Shown: in pieces, positions 22,586 to 26,689 of the stretch | Numbering within the stretch: position 1 is the stretch's first letter | Layout of the letters: each line of letters opens with the position of its first letter | Assembly (NCBI GenBank): GCA_944358495.1 | Contig: CALVRF010000007.1 | Span: forward strand, 1-26,689 | DNA length: 26,689 nt | Direction of reading: 5' to 3' | From: an uncultured Bacilli bacterium | GTDB lineage: Bacteria > Bacillota_I > Bacilli_A > RF39 > UBA660 | The notes under the pieces: model-generated | Database searches by the model: none | What the model was told of the DNA's origin: nothing | What the model saw: the letters and a program-made list of their open reading frames with translations, nothing else | Translations under genes and position numbers: made by a program

Positions 22586-25165
22586 ATGAAAACTGGTTTA
22601 ACTGATGAACAAGTAGTTATTAACAGAAAAAAATATGGAACAAATGAAATAGTGAGTGGAAAAAGGGAAAGTTTTTTAAAACATTTATTATCGACATTGG
22701 GCGACCCAATTATTAAAATTTTATTAATTGCTTTAGCAGTGAAGACATTATTTTTATTTCAAGATTTTGATTGGTATGAGACGATTGGTATTGTTATTGC
22801 TATTTTTTTAGCGTCTTTTATTTCGAGTATTTCGGAGTATGGAAGTGAAAAGGCTTTTGATAAATTACAAGAAGATGCTTCGAAAATTAAAAGTAGAGTA
22901 AGGAGAAATAGTAAACTTGCCGAGGTGGAAATTAACGATATTGTGGTTGGTGATGTTATTAGTTTGCAAGCAGGAGATCAAATTCCAGCCGATGGTAAAT
23001 TAATTAGTGGCAATATTCAGGTTAATGAATCTAATTTGAATGGAGAAATGAAGGAGATTAATAAGAAAAGTGGGAGTGCGGTTTATCGTTCGACGGTGGT
23101 TTATTCAGGTGAGGGTTTAATGATTGCGGAAAAAGTAGGTAATGATACTTTTTATGGTACTTTGGCTCAGGAAGTAAACGAGAAAAAACCGGATAGTCCG
23201 CTTAAAATTAGATTAACACAGTTAGCTAGACAAATTAGTAAAATGGGGTATATTGGGGCGGCTTTGGTTACTATTTCTTACTTATTTGCGGTTATTGTTT
23301 TAGATAATGATTTTAATTTGGCTTTGATTCAGGAAACAGTAACTAATTTTCCATTGATGTTTGGATATTTACTTCATGCTTTAACTTTGAGCGTTACCAT
23401 TATTGTAGTGGCGGTACCGGAGGGCCTACCAATGATGATTACCTTGGTTTTATCTTCAAATATGAAAAGAATGCTTAAGAGTAATGTTTTAGTGAGAAAA
23501 TTAATGGGGATTGAAACGGCGGGAAATATTAATATTTTATTTACGGATAAAACGGGAACTATTACTAAGGGTAAATTAGAGGTTATTGGTATTAGTGATA
23601 CTTTAGGGCATATTTATCATGATGAGGAAGAATTAAAAAAAGATAAAGTATTTTATGAACAGGTTAAATTATCTTTAGTGATGAATAATGCGAGTAGTTA
23701 TGATGAGGCGGGTAAAGCGATTGGTGGAAATATTACAGATAGGGCGTTACTTAATTTTTTTGCTAAAAGCGTGATGAAAGCAGATAAATTAGATGTAATT
23801 CCATTTTCTAGTGAAAAGAAATATGCTTTGACATCGGTTAGTTACCAAGGAAAACGGATTCATTTAGTTAAAGGGGCACCAGAAATTATTTTGAGTAAAT
23901 GCACACACTATTATGATAATGGTAAAAAAAGAGGACTTTTTAACCGAGATAAATTAAGTAAACACATAGCAGAGGCGACGGAAAAAGGAATTCGCGTTTT
24001 GGCTTTTGCGACGACGGATATTAAAGATAGATTAAGCCGGATGACATTAATTGGTCTAGTATATATTAAAGATGAGGTTCGTCCAGAAGCGATTGAGGGA
24101 CTTTCTTTAATTAAAAAGGCTCATATTAATACTGTGATGATTACGGGGGATAATGTGAAAACGGCAGTAGCGATTGGTAAGGAAGTCGGTTTGATTGGTA
24201 GTCCTGATGATGCCATTTTAACTAGTGATGAATTACGGAGTAAATCGGATGAAGAAATTAAAAAATTATTACCACGTTTACGAATTATTGCACGGTCTTT
24301 ACCGCAGGATAAAAGTAGGCTTGTTAAATTAGCCCAAGAGGCAGGATTAGTCGTTGGGATGACGGGAGACGGGGTAAACGATGCTCCGGCATTGAAAAAA
24401 GCTGATGTGGGATTTGCGATGGGTTCAGGTACGGAAGTGGCGAAAGAAGCTAGTGATATTGTAATATTGGATGATAATTTGTTATCGATTTCGAATGCGG
24501 TTCTTTATGGTAGAACGATTTTTAAGAGTATTAGGAAGTTTATAGTATTTCAGTTAACGGTTAATTTATGTGCGGTTAGTGTATCGATTATCGGCCCATT
24601 TATTGGAGTTGATACGCCAGTTACAGTTATTCAAATGCTTTGGATTAATATGGTGATGGATACGTTAGCGGGGATTGCCTTTTCTTTTGAGCCAGCTTTA
24701 AAAGAGTATATGAATGAAAAACCGAAGAAGAAAAACGAGATGATTATTAATGATTATATGAAGCAGGAAATTTTTATAACTGGAGCGTTTTCAGCTCTAC
24801 TTTGTATTTTCTTCTTAAAAAGTCCATTTATCCACAGTATTTTTGGCGATGGCAATACTGATGATTTAATGACAGCATTTTTCGGGTTATTTATTTTTAT
24901 GAGTATATTTAACTGTTTTAATGCGCGTACTCATCGGCTTAATTTACTTGCCCATATTACGAAAAATAAAGTCTTTTTGATAATTATTTTATTTATTTTA
25001 GTAGTTCAAATTTATTTGATTTATTATGGCGGTTCGATGTTTAGAACTTATGGACTTAGCTTGTTTGAGTTTGAAGTGATGGTTTTACTTTCGGCTTTAG
25101 TAATACCGGTTGATTGGATCAGGAAACTTTTGTTACGCAAAAAAGGCGAAGTTGGTGGTGTTTAA
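22586..25165 (+). CDS. PMCA-like Ca2+-transporting P-type ATPase
   Basis: An 859-residue type II P-type ATPase, probably exporting Ca2+. It has an N-terminal cation-ATPase region, helices M1-M4 with VPEGLP (277-282), phosphorylation site DKTGT (321-325), nucleotide-binding VKGAPE, MTGDN and MTGDGVNDAP, and a C-terminal helix bundle. The M5-M6 region (QLTVNLCAVSV, then QMLWINMVMDTLAGIAF) resembles plasma-membrane Ca2+-ATPases, with Asn in M5 and Asn/Asp in M6 but no M5 Glu, suggesting one Ca2+ per cycle. The actuator motif, normally TGES, reads NGEM (152-155): the catalytic Glu remains but its neighbours changed. ATG at 22586 follows AGGAGGTG; GTG at 22580 lies inside it. Specificity is by similarity only. 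Confidence 0.93.
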   Translation: MKTGLTDEQVVINRKKYGTNEIVSGKRESFLKHLLSTLGDPIIKILLIALAVKTLFLFQDFDWYETIGIVIAIFLASFISSISEYGSEKAFDKLQEDASKIKSRVRRNSKLAEVEINDIVVGDVISLQAGDQIPADGKLISGNIQVNESNLNGEMKEINKKSGSAVYRSTVVYSGEGLMIAEKVGNDTFYGTLAQEVNEKKPDSPLKIRLTQLARQISKMGYIGAALVTISYLFAVIVLDNDFNLALIQETVTNFPLMFGYLLHALTLSVTIIVVAVPEGLPMMITLVLSSNMKRMLKSNVLVRKLMGIETAGNINILFTDKTGTITKGKLEVIGISDTLGHIYHDEEELKKDKVFYEQVKLSLVMNNASSYDEAGKAIGGNITDRALLNFFAKSVMKADKLDVIPFSSEKKYALTSVSYQGKRIHLVKGAPEIILSKCTHYYDNGKKRGLFNRDKLSKHIAEATEKGIRVLAFATTDIKDRLSRMTLIGLVYIKDEVRPEAIEGLSLIKKAHINTVMITGDNVKTAVAIGKEVGLIGSPDDAILTSDELRSKSDEEIKKLLPRLRIIARSLPQDKSRLVKLAQEAGLVVGMTGDGVNDAPALKKADVGFAMGSGTEVAKEASDIVILDDNLLSISNAVLYGRTIFKSIRKFIVFQLTVNLCAVSVSIIGPFIGVDTPVTVIQMLWINMVMDTLAGIAFSFEPALKEYMNEKPKKKNEMIINDYMKQEIFITGAFSALLCIFFLKSPFIHSIFGDGNTDDLMTAFFGLFIFMSIFNCFNARTHRLNLLAHITKNKVFLIIILFILVVQIYLIYYGGSMFRTYGLSLFEFEVMVLLSALVIPVDWIRKLLLRKKGEVGGV

Positions 25166-25195
25166 TTGGTAAAAGTATGTGAGACGTGTTATAAT
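25166..25195 (+). promoter_or_regulatory. Promoter of lipoprotein gene
   Basis: TTGGTA (25166-25171), 18-base spacer, TATAAT (25190-25195), starting right after the ATPase stop codon. No terminator lies between. Confidence 0.6.
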
Positions 25196-25219
25196 AATTA
25201 GTAATAAGAGGTGATTATT

Positions 25220-25834
25220 GTGGAAAAAGATAAAAGAAAGGTATGGATCGCTAAAAATGGAGTTATGGCGATGATTTTAGCCGGAACGTTATCATTTTCT
25301 TTGATGGGATGCAGTGTTTCAGAAACAAAATCAGAGGAGCCTAGTCAAACGCCGATTGAAGAACCACAAAATACGGAAGATGTTGTGGGGACTGATGCTG
25401 GTCAAGAAGCTGTTATTAGTGAAGAAGAAGCTTCAAATGCGGTAGAGACAGCTATTACTTTGATGACAGATGGTGCTGAATCCTTAGCTACAGCTTCTGA
25501 GGAAGCTAAACAAACGGAGGCTTATCAAAATGCCAAGGAACAAGCTATGGATAATTTTGATACTTTGTTTACCTTTTTATTTCAGGGAGGCGAAATTAAT
25601 GGTTATACCATTCATGACGTTTCTGATAGTACAGTTCAAATGGCCAAGGATGCATTATATTCATTAGACAATTATATTGAACAATATATTCCAGAATATA
25701 AAGAAAAGGCCAAGGAAAAATTAAAATCGGCTGGTGCTTGGCTTTATGATAAAAGTACTGAATTAGGAGCTGCAATAACTGATTTTGGTAGCCAATGGAT
25801 GGATGATGTAAAGGAAAAAGCAAACCAAAGATAA
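25220..25834 (+). CDS. Predicted lipoprotein of unknown function
   Basis: A 204-residue exported lipoprotein. After a basic start (MEKDKRK) and a hydrophobic stretch (about 14-29), the lipobox SLMGC places the lipidated Cys at 31. A Glu/Ser/Thr/Pro-rich spacer (32-75) follows, then a helical, acidic domain (about 76-204) containing a stretch predicted to be amphipathic, DFGSQWMDDVKEKANQ, at the C-terminus. No enzyme motif is seen. GTG at 25220 is preferred because AGAGGTGAT (25207-25215) is its binding site; an upstream GTG at 25211 overlaps that site. It has its own promoter and a strong terminator. It might act as a surface partner of the neighbouring genes, but nothing in the sequence shows it. 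Confidence 0.82.
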   Translation: MEKDKRKVWIAKNGVMAMILAGTLSFSLMGCSVSETKSEEPSQTPIEEPQNTEDVVGTDAGQEAVISEEEASNAVETAITLMTDGAESLATASEEAKQTEAYQNAKEQAMDNFDTLFTFLFQGGEINGYTIHDVSDSTVQMAKDALYSLDNYIEQYIPEYKEKAKEKLKSAGAWLYDKSTELGAAITDFGSQWMDDVKEKANQR

Positions 25835-25851
25835 GAATATCTTTGGTTTTT
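25822..25851 (+). terminator. Strong terminator after lipoprotein gene
   Basis: Twelve-pair perfect stem AAACCAAAGATA (25822-25833) / TATCTTTGGTTT (25838-25849), loop AGAA, short T-run to 25851. The stop codon overlaps the stem and loop. Confidence 0.9.
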
Positions 25852-25886
25852 AAGTGTCTACTATATGTTAAAAGTTATTTTATAAT

Positions 25887-25911
25887 TTTTTTACCTTTTT
25901 TTGGTAAAAAA
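25887..25911. promoter_or_regulatory. Inverted repeat upstream of LytTR regulator gene
   Basis: Perfect nine-base arms TTTTTTACC (25887-25895) and GGTAAAAAA (25903-25911) around a seven-T spacer, 76 bases before the regulator start. It could be a bidirectional terminator, given the T- and A-runs, or an operator. No clear promoter is seen between it and the gene beyond a TATATT at about 25936. Confidence 0.5.
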
Positions 25912-25987
25912 TATAGAAAAATTTGTAGAAATATGTTATATTTAAGGAGCATTGTAGATGAGAATATAAGGGGAGAAGGTAATATTT

Positions 25988-26689
25988 ATGGTAAACTTTA
26001 TTATAGGTGAAGATGATAAGCATTTTATGACTTTAACTGAAAGTGTAATTACAAAATACATGATGAAAAATCAAATTGAATATAAGATACATCGGTTTGA
26101 CGACTATGGTCCAAAGTTTAGGTCGATGATTAATCGTAAACTACCATTTAAGATTTATATTTTAGATATTGAAACGCCTAGTGGATCAGGTTTGGATATG
26201 GCTAGACTTATTAGAAATAAAGATGTTGATAGTATAATTATATTTTTAACTGGGCATCAAGAATTAAGTCAGATAGCTATTAAAAATGAATTTTTGTTTT
26301 TATCATATATTAATAAATTTGATGAATGTGAAAAACATTTAGAACAATCTATTGAAAAAGCTTTGCAAATTTTAAAAACGAAGAAAATAATTCGTTTTAA
26401 AGACTGTGGAACTATTTATACAGTAGCTTTGGATGATATTTTATATGTAACTAAAGAAACTAACGAAAGAAAAATAATTTTGAGAACAGAGTATGCGACG
26501 TTTAAATTAAGCAAAAGTTTAGGCGATTTTTATAAGATGCTTAATGGAAATTTTGTACAAACTCATAGAGCTTGTATCGTTAATACGAAAAGAATTGTCA
26601 GTTATAATAAAAGTAAGAAAATAATTACTTTTGACAATGGTGAGAAAATTGATTTAGTATCAAGTAGGTTTGAGGGAGAGTTGATATAG
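25988..26689 (+). CDS. LytTR family response regulator (AgrA/ComE-like)
   Basis: A 233-residue response regulator. The receiver domain (about 1-125) has the acidic pocket GEDD (7-10), phospho-acceptor Asp60 in YILDIETPSGSG, Thr88 in FLTGH and Lys110 in YINK. The LytTR DNA-binding domain (about 135-233) shows IIRFKDCGTIYTVALDDILYV and FVQTHRACIVNTKRI, typical of the AgrA/ComE group. AGGGGAGAAGG precedes the ATG. These regulators usually pair with a histidine kinase and respond to peptide pheromones; any partner would lie beyond the window, whose last base is the end of the TAG stop. LytTR proteins bind pairs of short repeats about 21 bases apart; none was identified with confidence here. Confidence 0.93.
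   Translation: MVNFIIGEDDKHFMTLTESVITKYMMKNQIEYKIHRFDDYGPKFRSMINRKLPFKIYILDIETPSGSGLDMARLIRNKDVDSIIIFLTGHQELSQIAIKNEFLFLSYINKFDECEKHLEQSIEKALQILKTKKIIRFKDCGTIYTVALDDILYVTKETNERKIILRTEYATFKLSKSLGDFYKMLNGNFVQTHRACIVNTKRIVSYNKSKKIITFDNGEKIDLVSSRFEGELI

Noticed and set aside
25596..25823. Minus-strand frame inside the lipoprotein gene
   Set aside because: Product is His/Tyr-rich without a domain; it begins within the strong terminator of the opposite strand and has no promoter.
1..26689. CRISPR array, tRNA or rRNA genes
   Set aside because: No regularly spaced repeats, no tRNA-like cloverleaf and no rRNA sequence were seen.

Overview
The window is an AT-rich (roughly 30% GC by eye), gene-dense stretch of a Bacillota chromosome. 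It was read by eye only, with no database search. TGA is used as a stop (for example at the ends of asnB and the helicase gene), so the standard bacterial code applies. The CIRCE/HrcA heat-shock element, GGAGG-type ribosome binding sites, a ClpB without N-domain (as in Mycoplasma), a MurE with the meso-DAP-type DNPR motif, a YhgE/Pip protein beside a TetR regulator, a sortase and an AgrA-type regulator point to a Bacilli lineage near the Erysipelotrichales/Mollicutes branch. A gut lineage is likely but not shown.

Layout. 1-3561: clpB (minus strand) and an unrecognised gene (plus strand) leave back-to-back promoters with one CIRCE operator between them. 3572-7034: cell-surface block with a sortase, two paralogous glucosaminidase-like exoenzymes each with its own similar promoter and terminator, and a zinc-ribbon/double-RDD membrane protein. 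7206-11038: operon of a glutamine-dependent asparagine-synthetase-family amidotransferase, a four-helix membrane protein and murE; this may make and amidate meso-DAP peptidoglycan precursors. 11091-13336: a small C-tail-anchored coiled-coil protein and a UvrD-type helicase with a topoisomerase-like zinc ribbon. 13400-16074: TetR regulator with a palindromic operator region and its overlapping partner yhgE. 16125-17592: an orphan transposase-type helix-turn-helix protein and an HD-GYP phosphodiesterase.

17592-22548 is the most unusual part: about 4.9 kb bounded by perfect 22-bp direct repeats that lie just after the HD-GYP terminator on the left and just before the Ca2+-ATPase gene on the right. 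It holds five genes: a thymidylate-kinase-like P-loop kinase, a CYTH triphosphatase-like protein, a fusion of a catalytically degenerate Nudix domain with a SAM methyltransferase, a CYTH-HAD phosphatase fusion, and a LysR regulator. It looks like an inserted cassette for handling nucleotides or organic phosphates. It carries no integrase or transposase, and I do not recognise it as a described system.

22586-26689: a PMCA-like Ca2+ P-type ATPase with an altered TGES motif, a lipoprotein of unknown function, and a LytTR response regulator ending at the window edge. No rRNA, tRNA, CRISPR array or recognisable riboswitch was seen, and no stretch over 300 bases lacks a gene.
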